NCBI GenBank assembly: GCA_905208635.1
Contig: CAJLPX010000018.1
Coordinates: forward strand, 1 to 40,347
Length of the DNA: 40,347 nt
Reading direction: 5' to 3'
From: an uncultured Collinsella sp.
GTDB lineage: Bacteria > Actinomycetota > Coriobacteriia > Coriobacteriales > Coriobacteriaceae
Shown here: positions 1 through 8,535 of the stretch, piece by piece
Numbering within the stretch: position 1 is the stretch's first letter
Layout: each line of letters begins with the position of its first letter
Translations under genes and position numbers: made by a program
Notes under the pieces: generated by a model
Databases searched by the model: none
Told to the model about the DNA's origin: nothing
Seen by the model: only the letters and a program-made list of their open reading frames with translations

Positions 1-1
1 C

Positions 2-88
2 ATGTTCGATTACGACGTCTTGAGGTTTGGGCGCCTGGGTGCCTGCAAACGCATGGCAGCGAACGCCCTTGGAAAGCGAGAATTGTAG
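2..88 (+). CDS. C-terminal tail of an upstream gene (partial)
   Basis: An open frame enters from the left edge and ends at TAG 86-88, directly abutting the ATG at 89. The visible tail (about 28 residues, reading FDYDVLRFGRLGACKRMAAN and then ALGKREL) is basic. The zero-base spacing to the next gene suggests one operon and translational coupling. The product cannot be named from so short a tail; given the neighbour, a polysaccharide gene is likely but this is inference. Confidence 0.55.
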   Translation: MFDYDVLRFGRLGACKRMAANALGKREL

Positions 89-2575
89 ATGAGTATCAAG
101 CGTTTGGCACTTTGCCGCAGTCAGGGCCGTCTGTTTGTGCTGCTTCGTTTTGCCGGTCAGGATGTCGCCGCGCTTATTGAGCGGGAGGGTTCTCAAGCGT
201 TTGCCCATGCGACGACGAGCGGTTCTTGTGTGCTGTCGCTGGTGCTCCCGGTCGATCATGGCCGTGTGCTGGCGCTTTGCCCTTCCGTTTTCGATTACGA
301 GCGCGAGCTCGCCGTCTTGGTGCTTCCGTTTTTGGATGGCTCGTCGATGGATGTCGTTTTTGCATCCGGTGGCCAAAGGTTGGGCTCCATTCGCCTCGAT
401 AGCCGCGTGGCCAAGCTGGAATCCAAGATTAACTACAAAGCAAAGCCTGCGCTGTGTGCGCTTATCCGCGATGCGCAGCGTGGCGAACACTGCGGCCTCT
501 ACGAGATCGATGCCATTCGCTATTTGCCGGCAGACGCCGGCGCGGCGTGGCGCTATGAGGTTACCTGGGCTGGAGACCCTCAGTGCGCACCTGAGCTCCA
601 GATTTTCGATACGCATATGAATGCCATCGATGTCACCGTGCATGTGTTTGAATCGCAGATCGATGTGCCACAGCAGAACGGATGCCGCGTCAATAAAACG
701 TATTTGAGCGTTGAGATGCCCCAGGATATACGTGATTTTGTCGCGATTGCAATCGACCCCGCGGGGCAGATCCAGAGCGGTTTTTGCGCCATGGATGGTC
801 GCCTGTACAACGGCATGGTCGATGACAGTTGGAACCGCATGAAGGACGCGCGTGCGGACGACGCAGCTTATCGACGTTGGTTTGAGCAACATCGCGCAAA
901 GCCGGGCGATTTGGCGTGCCAACGTGTCGCTTCGGCGGCCTTTGCCTATAGACCGCTCGTGAGCATTGTGGTGCCGTGCTATAAAACTGATCGGGTCTAC
1001 CTGCGCGAGCTGCTGGACTCGGTGCTAGCTCAGAGCTATGGCAACTGGGAATTGCTGCTTATGGACGCCTCGCCCGAATGGGATGCGGTGGCCAATCTTG
1101 CGGCTGCCGCCAATGACGAGCGGGTTTGTCGTATTGAGCTGCCTGGCAACGGCGGCATTGTGCTCAACACCAACGCTGGTATTCAGCAGGCGACTGGAGA
1201 CTACATCGCGTTCTTGGACCATGACGACATTCTGGAACCGGACGCGTTATTCCAGTATGTTTCCGCGCTGAATAAGGCGGCCGAGGGCGAGCGCCCCCAG
1301 GTCCTGTTCTGCGACGAGGACGTGTTTCAGAAAACGGGGGAGTGGGGTCAGCCGGTCTTTAAGACCAAGCTCAACGCCGATCTGCTCTATAGTCATAACT
1401 GTGTGACGCATTTCCTGATGGTGGAGAAGGCGCTCATCGATTACATTGGCACGTCCCCAGAAGATGTTGCGGGTGCCCAGGACTACGACCTTACGCTTCG
1501 CTGCCTTGCGGCGGGCGCGCGGTTTGAGCATGTTGCGCACGTGCTGTATCACTGGCGCGTTCATCCGGGATCGACCGCCGATGGTTCTGCCGATAGCAAG
1601 CCGTATGCTATTGAAGCCGGGCGCCTTGCGCTTCAGCGCCACTTTAACGCACTGGGCATTTGCGGAACGGTCGAGGAGACCGAGACGCCGTTTGTCTACC
1701 GCATGCGCTATGCGCTGCCGGAGCCTGCGCCGCTGGTGAGCATCGTGATTCCCACCAAGGATCACGTTGAGACGCTCGATGCCTGTGTGGCGTCGATCGC
1801 TCAGAAGGCCACGTATACCAACTACGAGATCGTCTTGGTGGAGAACAACAGCGAAGCCCCGGAGACGTTTGCGTATTACGAAACCCTGCCGGAGCGCGTG
1901 GCTGCAGCATCCGAAGGTAAGGGCACCGCGCGCGTTGTGTACTGGCCGGGCGAGTTCAATTACTCTCAGATCGTCAATTTTGGTGTGGAGCACGCCAGGG
2001 GCGACTACCTGTTGCTGCTCAACAACGATACCGAGGTCATAAGCTCCGATTTTATCGAAGAGATGATGGGGTATCTGCAGCGTCCCGATGCGGGCGTGGT
2101 GGGCGCCAAGCTCTATTTTGCCGACCATCTGGTGCAGCACGCTGGCATTTTGGTCGGTGTGCGCGGCGCACTTGCCCATGCCAACCAAGACTTCTCGGCA
2201 AAGCGCGAGGGCTATCTTGCTCGTGCTGTGCGCCCGGGCAACTTTAGCGCCGTGACGGGTGCCTGTCAGATGGTGCGACGCGACGTATTTGAGCAGGTCG
2301 GAGGCTACAACGAGGAATTCGCCGTTGGCTTTAACGACGCAGACTTTTGCCTGCGCGTATGGGAGGCGGGCTACCGCACCATCTATACGCCCTATGCCGA
2401 GCTGTATCACTACGAGTTCACCTCGCGCGGCAGGGAAGAGGCCAACGAGGAAAAGTTGCGCCGCTGGAAGCGCGAACAGGCACTGTTCATGCAACGCTGG
2501 CCTGAGTTCTTCTTGACGGGCGATTCATGGTTGGGGCCGAACTTGTCCTCCGACAGTGAGTACTTCTCGTTTTAG
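89..2575 (+). CDS. Tandem GT2 glycosyltransferase (rhamnan/O-antigen type)
   Basis: This 828-residue protein has an N-terminal region of about 285 residues that I do not recognise, then two GT2 (GT-A fold) domains. The first begins near residue 289 (PLVSIVVPCYKTD) and carries a DHDD metal/nucleotide motif near 377. The second begins near residue 548 (PLVSIVIPTKDH), with NNDTE near 645 and a VGAKLYF..HLVQHAG segment typical of rhamnosyltransferase-like GT2 enzymes. No signal peptide or membrane segment is visible, so it should act at the cytoplasmic face on a lipid-linked glycan. Two catalytic domains suggest it adds two sugars or polymerises a repeat. The ATG at 89 follows the previous stop directly. 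A paralog with the same layout lies at 28359-30830 on the other strand. The exact donor and acceptor cannot be read from the sequence; dTDP-rhamnose is a reasonable donor because rml genes lie in the same window. Confidence 0.85.
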   Translation: MSIKRLALCRSQGRLFVLLRFAGQDVAALIEREGSQAFAHATTSGSCVLSLVLPVDHGRVLALCPSVFDYERELAVLVLPFLDGSSMDVVFASGGQRLGSIRLDSRVAKLESKINYKAKPALCALIRDAQRGEHCGLYEIDAIRYLPADAGAAWRYEVTWAGDPQCAPELQIFDTHMNAIDVTVHVFESQIDVPQQNGCRVNKTYLSVEMPQDIRDFVAIAIDPAGQIQSGFCAMDGRLYNGMVDDSWNRMKDARADDAAYRRWFEQHRAKPGDLACQRVASAAFAYRPLVSIVVPCYKTDRVYLRELLDSVLAQSYGNWELLLMDASPEWDAVANLAAAANDERVCRIELPGNGGIVLNTNAGIQQATGDYIAFLDHDDILEPDALFQYVSALNKAAEGERPQVLFCDEDVFQKTGEWGQPVFKTKLNADLLYSHNCVTHFLMVEKALIDYIGTSPEDVAGAQDYDLTLRCLAAGARFEHVAHVLYHWRVHPGSTADGSADSKPYAIEAGRLALQRHFNALGICGTVEETETPFVYRMRYALPEPAPLVSIVIPTKDHVETLDACVASIAQKATYTNYEIVLVENNSEAPETFAYYETLPERVAAASEGKGTARVVYWPGEFNYSQIVNFGVEHARGDYLLLLNNDTEVISSDFIEEMMGYLQRPDAGVVGAKLYFADHLVQHAGILVGVRGALAHANQDFSAKREGYLARAVRPGNFSAVTGACQMVRRDVFEQVGGYNEEFAVGFNDADFCLRVWEAGYRTIYTPYAELYHYEFTSRGREEANEEKLRRWKREQALFMQRWPEFFLTGDSWLGPNLSSDSEYFSF

Positions 2576-2888
2576 TGCGAAGTAATGCCAAGTTCCGGCA
2601 AAGTATCCTCAAGAGCTGCAAGGGCGGTGGGGTTCAAGTACTCCTCGTTCAAGCAGCTCTTGTCATATCGAAAACGTGCCTCAAGATTTTTACAGGTGGT
2701 TGTATTAAATCGGTTCGCTCATGCGCTCAGTTTGCCTTAGAAGCTATTTGGCGTAACGGTTGGGGTTCGGCGACTCATATTTAAATTGCAGTCACAAAGA
2801 CACCTTTTATCGATTTCCCGTTGAAATACTGAATTGATAGTTTAAAAATAACTTAAGAGAGCCTTAAATCTCGGAGAAAAGATGTCGT
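2576..2888. other. Intergenic region, change of base composition
   Basis: These 313 bases separate the glycosyltransferase from the first repeat protein and become AT-rich toward the right. Short open frames exist (for example ATG 2585, about 50 codons, basic) but have no ribosome site or recognisable family. A loose promoter-like pair, TTGAAA (2821) with TTAAAA about 16 bases on, is the only regulatory hint. GGAG at 2873-2876 precedes the next start by 12 bases, which is long spacing. No terminator hairpin was found. Confidence 0.4.
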
Positions 2889-4145
2889 ATGAAAAACCTT
2901 CGAGAAAGATGGCGCGGACTAACAGTGCTGGGAGTTGTTGCATTTGCCGCTGTCTGCATGACGGTTGCCCCGGCGCCCTCATTTGCTGATATTGCTGGCG
3001 GTGGCGGAGGCGGTGGACCGATTACGGAATGGTGTTCCGACGGTCGTCCGAAGACTGGACTCGTTCGGTGCGAGGACGGCAACCTTCGCTATTTCGATCC
3101 CGAAACTGGCGCCATGGTCACGAACCAGTGGCATAACGAATACGAAGCTGTCTGGTACTATTTTGGCGCTGACGGGATCGCGGTGTCGGGCTGGCAGTCT
3201 ATCGGTGGGGACAAGTATTACTTCTACCCCGAAAGCCATGATATGGCATACGGCCGAGTTCAGATTGACGGCAAGAACTACTTCCTGAACACCCCTGGTG
3301 CCAACGCCGATGGCCGCATGCAGCATAGCGGCTGGCTCTATGACTCCATCTATGGAAAGTGGTTCTATGCGACCTCCAGTGGCGAACTGCTGACCGGTTG
3401 GCATAATATCGGTGGAACTTGGTATTATTTCGACGAGTATGGTGTCATGCTGACCGGCTGGATCAACGTTTCGGGGACGTGGTACTACGCCAACGCTTCC
3501 GGTGCGATGGCCACTGGCTGGCTCAACATCGGCGGTACGTGGTACTACCTCGACGGTTCGGGCGCCATGGTCGCTAACAGCTGGCGCAGCCTCGGCGGCT
3601 CCTGGTACTGGTTCGGCGACTCCGGTGCAATGGCCACTGGCTGGTTCTTGGCAGGCGGCTCTTGGTACTATGCGAGCGGTTCGGGCGCCATGGCAACCGG
3701 CTGGCTCAGCAATGGCGGCACGTGGTATTGGCTCGGAGGTTCGGGCGCTATGGCCTCTAACTCTTGGGCTAACGTTGGTGGAGTTTGGTACTGGTTCGAC
3801 GATTCCGGCGCGATGGTTACCGGCTGGCGTCAGGTCGGCGGCGCCTGGTACTACTTTAGCGGTTCCGGCGCTATGGCCCACGACGCCTGGGTCGGCGACT
3901 ACTACCTCCAGTCTTCCGGTGCCATGGCTACGAATGCCTGGGTTGGCTCCTACTATGTCGGCGAGGACGGCAAGTGGATTCCGGGCTATGGTTTAGTTTG
4001 GTATAAGAGCGGTAGCCATGTTTACCATACGCATAAGTGCCGTACCGTTGGCAAGGACGCAAAGGGCTATTCGCAGATCTCTATCCAGGAGGCCCAGAGG
4101 CGTGGCGCTTCACGAGAGTGCAAAAACTGCCAGCAAATTGGCTAG
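2889..4145 (+). CDS. Secreted choline-binding-type repeat protein with C-terminal Cys/His module
   Basis: The 418-residue product starts with a Sec signal peptide (basic MKNLRERWRG, hydrophobic core, likely cleavage after PSFA near residue 33) and a short Gly-rich linker. From about residue 60 to 365 it is a ladder of roughly 20-residue cell-wall-binding repeats of the form GW...GGTWYYLDGSGAMATGW, the choline-binding repeat style of Gram-positive surface proteins. The last 50 residues differ: YKSGSHVYHTHKC, then SIQEAQRRGASRECKNC. This resembles small Cys/His metal-binding modules seen at the ends of other secreted proteins, and I infer a metal site. There is no hydrolase domain, so it may be an adhesin or scaffold. 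The repeat part uses many GC-ending codons. A hairpin lies just downstream (4172-4199). Confidence 0.85.
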   Translation: MKNLRERWRGLTVLGVVAFAAVCMTVAPAPSFADIAGGGGGGGPITEWCSDGRPKTGLVRCEDGNLRYFDPETGAMVTNQWHNEYEAVWYYFGADGIAVSGWQSIGGDKYYFYPESHDMAYGRVQIDGKNYFLNTPGANADGRMQHSGWLYDSIYGKWFYATSSGELLTGWHNIGGTWYYFDEYGVMLTGWINVSGTWYYANASGAMATGWLNIGGTWYYLDGSGAMVANSWRSLGGSWYWFGDSGAMATGWFLAGGSWYYASGSGAMATGWLSNGGTWYWLGGSGAMASNSWANVGGVWYWFDDSGAMVTGWRQVGGAWYYFSGSGAMAHDAWVGDYYLQSSGAMATNAWVGSYYVGEDGKWIPGYGLVWYKSGSHVYHTHKCRTVGKDAKGYSQISIQEAQRRGASRECKNCQQIG

Positions 4146-4171
4146 TACATTACTGAGCTAGTTTTGATTGA

Positions 4172-4199
4172 GGCCCCGTTGCCCTGAGGTGACGGGGCC
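4172..4199 (+). terminator. Hairpin, possible weak terminator
   Basis: A 12-base stem (GGCCCCGTTGCC with GGTGACGGGGCC, two G-T pairs) closes a CTGA loop 27 bases after the stop of the preceding gene. No T-run follows, so termination may be partial, or the hairpin may protect or process the transcript ahead of the next gene. Confidence 0.4.
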
Positions 4200-4225
4200 A
4201 CTGCGTGATTGGATACTGTGCTGCT

Positions 4226-6436
4226 ATGAAGAAATGGTCATTCGGGGTGCTGGTCTTTTCGGGCCTTGTTTCTTTGGGGCTCCTTTTGGGTTCGCCCTCG
4301 ATGTTATACGCCCTTGATTCGAATAACACTGACGAAGGTCCCGCATCTAACGTTGCTATTGCTTCTGTCGAGTCAGGCGTTGATGCTCAGCGCGAATCGA
4401 CCTTCGCTGTCGAGCAGAACTCTCAGGTGGATAATGAGACCCCTTCCGAGGTTTCGAATCAAATTATTTGGCATCAGGGGTGGATATCACCCGAAGAAGG
4501 GGCTGGTTTTTGGCGTTGGGGCTTGTCCGACGGAACAATCGCTGTTTCTTCTTGGAGACATATAGACGGTAGCTGGTACTGGTTCGACGACGAAGGTCGA
4601 ATGGCTCAGGATGGGTTGGTTCAAGTCGGGGGTGCGACGTATGCCTTCTCCTCTTCGGGCGCAATGCGTGTCGGCTGGTACCTAGATTCTACGGGCTCCA
4701 CTTCTGCTTGGCGTTATTTCTCCGGTTCTGGCGCCATGGTAAAAGGCTGGCTTTCAGACGGCAGCAACTGGTATTGGCTGGATGATGAGGGCAAGATGGT
4801 CCACGATGCGATGCTGCAGATTGGGGGAGCCACGTATGGATTCTCTTCTTCTGGTGCAATGCTTATCGGATGGCATCTTGATGCTTCTGTCTGGCATTAT
4901 TTTTCCGGCTCTGGCGCTCTGGTAAAGGGCTGGCTCTCGGATGGGGGTCGTTGGTACTGGCTTGATCCTGCAGACGGTTCTATGGCCACCGGGCTGAATG
5001 AATGCAATGGCACCTCTTATATCTTTAACAGTTCAGGGGCCATGCTATCCTCCCAGTGGGCACTTATTGACAACAACTGGTATTACGCTGACTCCAACGG
5101 CTTACTGCATGGAGGTTGGTTACTTCTAGGGAATTCTTGGTATTACCTGGATCCAGGAAGCCATATTATGCTCACGGGCTTTGTGCAAGTGGGCTCGTCC
5201 ACCTATTTCCTTACGAGCTCAGGTGCCATGGCAACAGGCTGGGCACTTGCTGATGGTACTTGGTATTACGCCGCATCAAACGGAGCTATTCAACGAGGGC
5301 GATGGATAAAGTCCGGAAGCGCCTGGTATTACCTTGATGATGTATCCGGCGCAATGCGTACTGGTGAATTTGCGGTAGGAAGCAAGCGCTATTTTTCTTA
5401 TGATTCCGGTGCAATGGCATCTTCGTGCTGGATCAACTTGAACGATGGTATGGCATGGGCGAATTCGTCTGGAGCACTGAGCGAGCCGTTGCCTACTTCA
5501 TCTGATGGATCTCCTGTAGTCGCTGATCGTACTGACTCGTCTTCATTGCCAGGTGTGATTCATATTGGAGATGCGGTTTTCTATGCGGATGCGAATGGTG
5601 TCGTTAACGTGGCGTCTGGTTGGATTATGTCGAAAGACGCTTCTGACGAAAGTGGCAATACTTGGTACTACGCATCTTCCAATGGTGTCCTTAAGTCTGG
5701 TTGGCAATATGTCAACGGTGCGTGGTATTGGATGGACCCTTCCACATTCAAGATGAAAACTGGATGGCTTAATGACGGCGGTACGTGGTACTGGCTTCAG
5801 CCTTCGGGTGCCATGTTTGCTAACGGGTGGCTGAAAATCGATGGCGTTGACTATTACTTCAATGCAAGTGGTGCATGGTTGAATACGTCTGGTTCTGTTT
5901 TGGGGGTCAATAGGTCCAGCTTGGTCAATTGGCTTATGAGCCACGAAAACGACGGCTATTACCGTGGAACACGCTACGACACGCATCTCAGCCAGGAAAC
6001 GTGCATGTACCCAAAGGGTGATCCGCGTTGGGACGGTTATACGGGCATGAATTGTGGTGGATTTGTATCGCATGCATATATGAAGGCGGGCGGGAATTTA
6101 GCTCCCATTGCCGCCGAGCAGAGCCATTCCCCTTGGAGTGGAGGTCCCGGAAGGGGCGGCTGCGTAAACGCTTATCGTTGGTACGGCTACGCTATCGATA
6201 CGTGTGCGAACGTGACTTATTTCAACTCTATTGATGAGTTGTTACGTAGTGGTTTGGCTCGTAAGGGGGACATTGTGTTCTTCAATCCTTACAACCCATA
6301 TGCGGACGATAGCCACATTGGCTTTTTCTGGGGCAATTCGCCGAGCGAAAATTTGTTCTGGCATAGTGATGGTTATGGAAATCGCATCTCCGGTTTGACC
6401 GCTTTGGGCCCATCGAAAGTAATACTGATTCGCTAG
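4226..6436 (+). CDS. Secreted repeat protein with C-terminal NlpC/P60-like (cysteine hydrolase) domain
   Basis: The 736-residue product begins MKKWSFGVLVFSGLVSLG, a clear signal peptide. A start seven codons upstream (4205) would put a non-signal-like extension in front, so ATG 4226 is preferred although its ribosome site is weak. After a Ser/Thr/Glu-rich linker, residues about 75-555 are choline-binding-type repeats (SWYWFDDEGRM, TWYYAASNG and similar), more divergent than in the neighbours. The last 170 residues look like a papain-fold peptidoglycan hydrolase: MNCGGFVSHAYMKAGG near residue 607 gives the catalytic Cys, and a GDIVFFNP..DDSHIGFFWG segment near 685-700 gives the His. The likely role is cleavage of peptide stems or cross-bridges while anchored to wall glycan. 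Codon use is more AT-rich than in the gene before it. A strong terminator follows. Confidence 0.85.
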   Translation: MKKWSFGVLVFSGLVSLGLLLGSPSMLYALDSNNTDEGPASNVAIASVESGVDAQRESTFAVEQNSQVDNETPSEVSNQIIWHQGWISPEEGAGFWRWGLSDGTIAVSSWRHIDGSWYWFDDEGRMAQDGLVQVGGATYAFSSSGAMRVGWYLDSTGSTSAWRYFSGSGAMVKGWLSDGSNWYWLDDEGKMVHDAMLQIGGATYGFSSSGAMLIGWHLDASVWHYFSGSGALVKGWLSDGGRWYWLDPADGSMATGLNECNGTSYIFNSSGAMLSSQWALIDNNWYYADSNGLLHGGWLLLGNSWYYLDPGSHIMLTGFVQVGSSTYFLTSSGAMATGWALADGTWYYAASNGAIQRGRWIKSGSAWYYLDDVSGAMRTGEFAVGSKRYFSYDSGAMASSCWINLNDGMAWANSSGALSEPLPTSSDGSPVVADRTDSSSLPGVIHIGDAVFYADANGVVNVASGWIMSKDASDESGNTWYYASSNGVLKSGWQYVNGAWYWMDPSTFKMKTGWLNDGGTWYWLQPSGAMFANGWLKIDGVDYYFNASGAWLNTSGSVLGVNRSSLVNWLMSHENDGYYRGTRYDTHLSQETCMYPKGDPRWDGYTGMNCGGFVSHAYMKAGGNLAPIAAEQSHSPWSGGPGRGGCVNAYRWYGYAIDTCANVTYFNSIDELLRSGLARKGDIVFFNPYNPYADDSHIGFFWGNSPSENLFWHSDGYGNRISGLTALGPSKVILIR

Positions 6437-6446
6437 AATTCCGAGT

Positions 6447-6478
6447 TGTAGGGGACTCTCTGGGCCCCCTACCTTTTT
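6447..6478 (+). terminator. Rho-independent terminator
   Basis: A GTAGGGG/CCCCTAC stem with a GC-rich interior is followed by CCTTTTTGA, about ten bases after the stop of the NlpC/P60-type gene. It separates that gene from the lysozyme gene. Confidence 0.65.
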
Positions 6479-6488
6479 GACATCTGGT

Positions 6489-6516
6489 TTGAAAGTTTAT
6501 TTGAAGTCGGTATTCT
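6489..6516 (+). promoter_or_regulatory. Candidate promoter for the lysozyme gene
   Basis: TTGAAA (6489-6494) and TATTCT (6511-6516) are separated by 16 bases, just after the upstream terminator. This would leave a leader of roughly 180 bases before the start at 6702. The leader includes a purine-rich stretch and a small GCGGG/CCCTGC hairpin. It rests on sequence match only. Confidence 0.3.
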
Positions 6517-6701
6517 TGGGGGCAAGAGGAGGGGGCAATGAGCCTGCGGGTTCAACCCTGCCGGTAAGTTCTTCTTTTCTTTGCAGCATTGCGCCCAACT
6601 ATTTATTGTCCTAGATGGCATCTTGTCCTGTTAGATGTTCGGGAATCTTTCATAGCTATGCTGTAAGCTAGACGCAATCAAGAGCGAATGACGAGGTTTA
6701 C

Positions 6702-8435
6702 ATGAACAAACATCTTAAGTTGTTTTCGGCATTGTTGGTGCTGATGCTCTTTGCGCCCGTTTCTATGTTTGTATGCCCTGCGGATGCAGAGGCTGCTCAG
6801 ACTCTGGTTGAGAATTCTTGGCGTTATGAGGGTGGACAATTAGTTTCAGATGATGCTTCTTCCGAAGAAGACGGAATAGCCTTATTGTCTATGGACGCTC
6901 TTCCCGATGGGGTTACAGCTCAGGGCATTGACGTCAGCGAGCACCAAGGGCGTATTGATTGGGACGCAGTTAAAGCTTCTGGCATCGATTTCGCTATTCT
7001 GCGCGTTGGGTTTGGCGCTCCGTCTTTCGGCGGTCGAGTTGACTATCAATTTAATCGAAATATTTCTGAGTGCGAGCGACTCGGAATTCCCTACGGCGTC
7101 TATGTCTATTCATATGCTTTTGATAATCAACAGGCAGCCGATGAGGCATCAATGGTGATCAATTGCCTTTCTGGGCATAATCCAAGATTGCCGGTGTATT
7201 ACGATCTTGAGGATAACTCGATAATTGCAAATGGACGTCAAACCGGAATTGCATTGAGGGCGCAGGTTTTTTGTAATAGGATTTCTGCCGCAGGATATGA
7301 GCCTGGTATTTATGCAAATTTAAATTGGTTTAACAACATTTTGACTGACTCTGTATTTAAGAGTAGCTCTTGGGATCATTGGATTGCTCAATATAACTCG
7401 CAATGTGACTATACCGGCAATTACAGTTTTTGGCAGTATAAGAGCAACGGAAAAGTCCCTGGAATCAACGGCAACGTTGATATGAACTACGCGTATGTTG
7501 ATGTCTCCCTTTATCATTGGCAACTAATTGACAGCACCTGGTATTATGCAGCCTCCAACGGCAAGGCGTATACCGGATGGTTGTTTCAGAGTGGCACGTG
7601 GTACTGGCTCGAGCCCGACGTGGGCGGTGCCATGGCTACCGGCCTTCACGAGTGCAACGGCTCCCTGTACTGGTTTAATTCGTCCGGCGCGATGGCGACC
7701 GGTTGGGTGCTCGACGGCGGGACCTGGTACTACGCGACGGGCTCCGGCGCGCTGGCGCGCGGCCCCGTATCCGTCGGCGGCGTGCCCTACTGCTTCGACG
7801 CCCGGACGGGGGCCATGCTGACGGGTTACCAGACTGATGCGCAGGGCGTCCGCCGCTACTTCGGCAGCTGCGGCCCTCTTAACGGCTGGGGCTTCGTCGA
7901 CGGCTCCTGGTACTGGTTCGCTGACGGTATCGCCTCGACCGGCTGGCTTTACACCGGCGGCTCCTGGTACTGGCTCGACCCCGACGCGGGCGGCGCCATG
8001 GTGACGGGCCTCCACGCGTGCAACGGCTCAGCGTACTGGTTCAGCGCCTCCGGCGCGATGGCGACCGGATGGGTCCTCGACGGCGGGACCTGGTACTACG
8101 CGACTGGCTCCGGCGCCCTCGCCTCCGGCTGGCTCAACCTAAACGGTGCGTGGTACTGGCTCGATCCCTCGACGCACGCCATGGCCACTGGGCTCCACGA
8201 GTGCAACGGCTCCGCGTACTGGTTCAACGCCTCCGGCGCGATGGCGACCGGTTGGGTCCTCGACGGCGGCACCTGGTACTACGCGACGGGATCAGGCGTG
8301 CTGGCCTCCGGCTGGGCATACGTCGGCGGCGCCTGGTACTGGCTTGACCCCACGACGCACGCAATGACTACGGGTGTTCAAGAAATCGATGGGGTGCAAT
8401 ACTCTTTTGCTAGCAATGGTGTATGGCTTGGCTAG
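6702..8435 (+). CDS. Secreted GH25 lysozyme with choline-binding-type repeats
   Basis: The 577-residue product has a signal peptide (MNKHLKLFSALLVLMLF, cleavage near residue 31) and a GH25 muramidase domain at about residues 70-270. Visible GH25 marks are GIDVSEHQGRIDW near 75, YYDLED near 166 with the catalytic acidic pair, WIAQY, and a FWQY..GKVPGINGNVDMNYAY end. It should cut the MurNAc-GlcNAc bond of peptidoglycan. Residues about 275-577 are choline-binding-type repeats that would dock the enzyme on phosphocholine-bearing glycan, the same plan as phage and pneumococcal Cpl-1-type lysozymes but with order and context of a host surface protein. The start has GAGG six bases upstream. The catalytic half is AT-rich while the repeat half is strikingly GC-rich, and part of it (7647-8188) appears identical to the next gene, indicating a mosaic origin. 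Confidence 0.93.
   Translation: MNKHLKLFSALLVLMLFAPVSMFVCPADAEAAQTLVENSWRYEGGQLVSDDASSEEDGIALLSMDALPDGVTAQGIDVSEHQGRIDWDAVKASGIDFAILRVGFGAPSFGGRVDYQFNRNISECERLGIPYGVYVYSYAFDNQQAADEASMVINCLSGHNPRLPVYYDLEDNSIIANGRQTGIALRAQVFCNRISAAGYEPGIYANLNWFNNILTDSVFKSSSWDHWIAQYNSQCDYTGNYSFWQYKSNGKVPGINGNVDMNYAYVDVSLYHWQLIDSTWYYAASNGKAYTGWLFQSGTWYWLEPDVGGAMATGLHECNGSLYWFNSSGAMATGWVLDGGTWYYATGSGALARGPVSVGGVPYCFDARTGAMLTGYQTDAQGVRRYFGSCGPLNGWGFVDGSWYWFADGIASTGWLYTGGSWYWLDPDAGGAMVTGLHACNGSAYWFSASGAMATGWVLDGGTWYYATGSGALASGWLNLNGAWYWLDPSTHAMATGLHECNGSAYWFNASGAMATGWVLDGGTWYYATGSGVLASGWAYVGGAWYWLDPTTHAMTTGVQEIDGVQYSFASNGVWLG
7647..8188 (+). repeat. 542-base direct repeat, copy 1
   Basis: This stretch inside the lysozyme gene reads the same, base for base as far as I can follow by eye, as 9061-9602 in the next gene (offset 1414). 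It encodes about nine wall-binding repeat units. Both copies are in the same reading frame, and identity breaks off at both ends within repeat units, as expected from gene conversion or unequal recombination. Confidence 0.85.
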
Positions 8436-8535
8436 CAGCTCTTCTTTAATTGCTTTTTTCTAATTACATATTGCTCTTAGCCATCCATTTGTAGACTATG
8501 TTTATGTAAAAATTGGTTACTACTGGGGGCTGCAC

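Noticed and set aside
1247..2494. Long open frame on the minus strand (415 codons) opposite the left GT2 gene
   Set aside because: It is the antisense shadow of a GC-rich gene; no ribosome site, no recognisable family, and the plus-strand protein has clear GT2 motifs.
2585..2740. Small basic open frame after the left GT2 gene
   Set aside because: No ribosome site, no family, and the sequence around it shows no coding signal.
6530..6580. GCGGGTTCAACCCTGC resembles a tRNA T-arm
   Set aside because: The loop is one base short and no acceptor, D or anticodon arms can be drawn around it.
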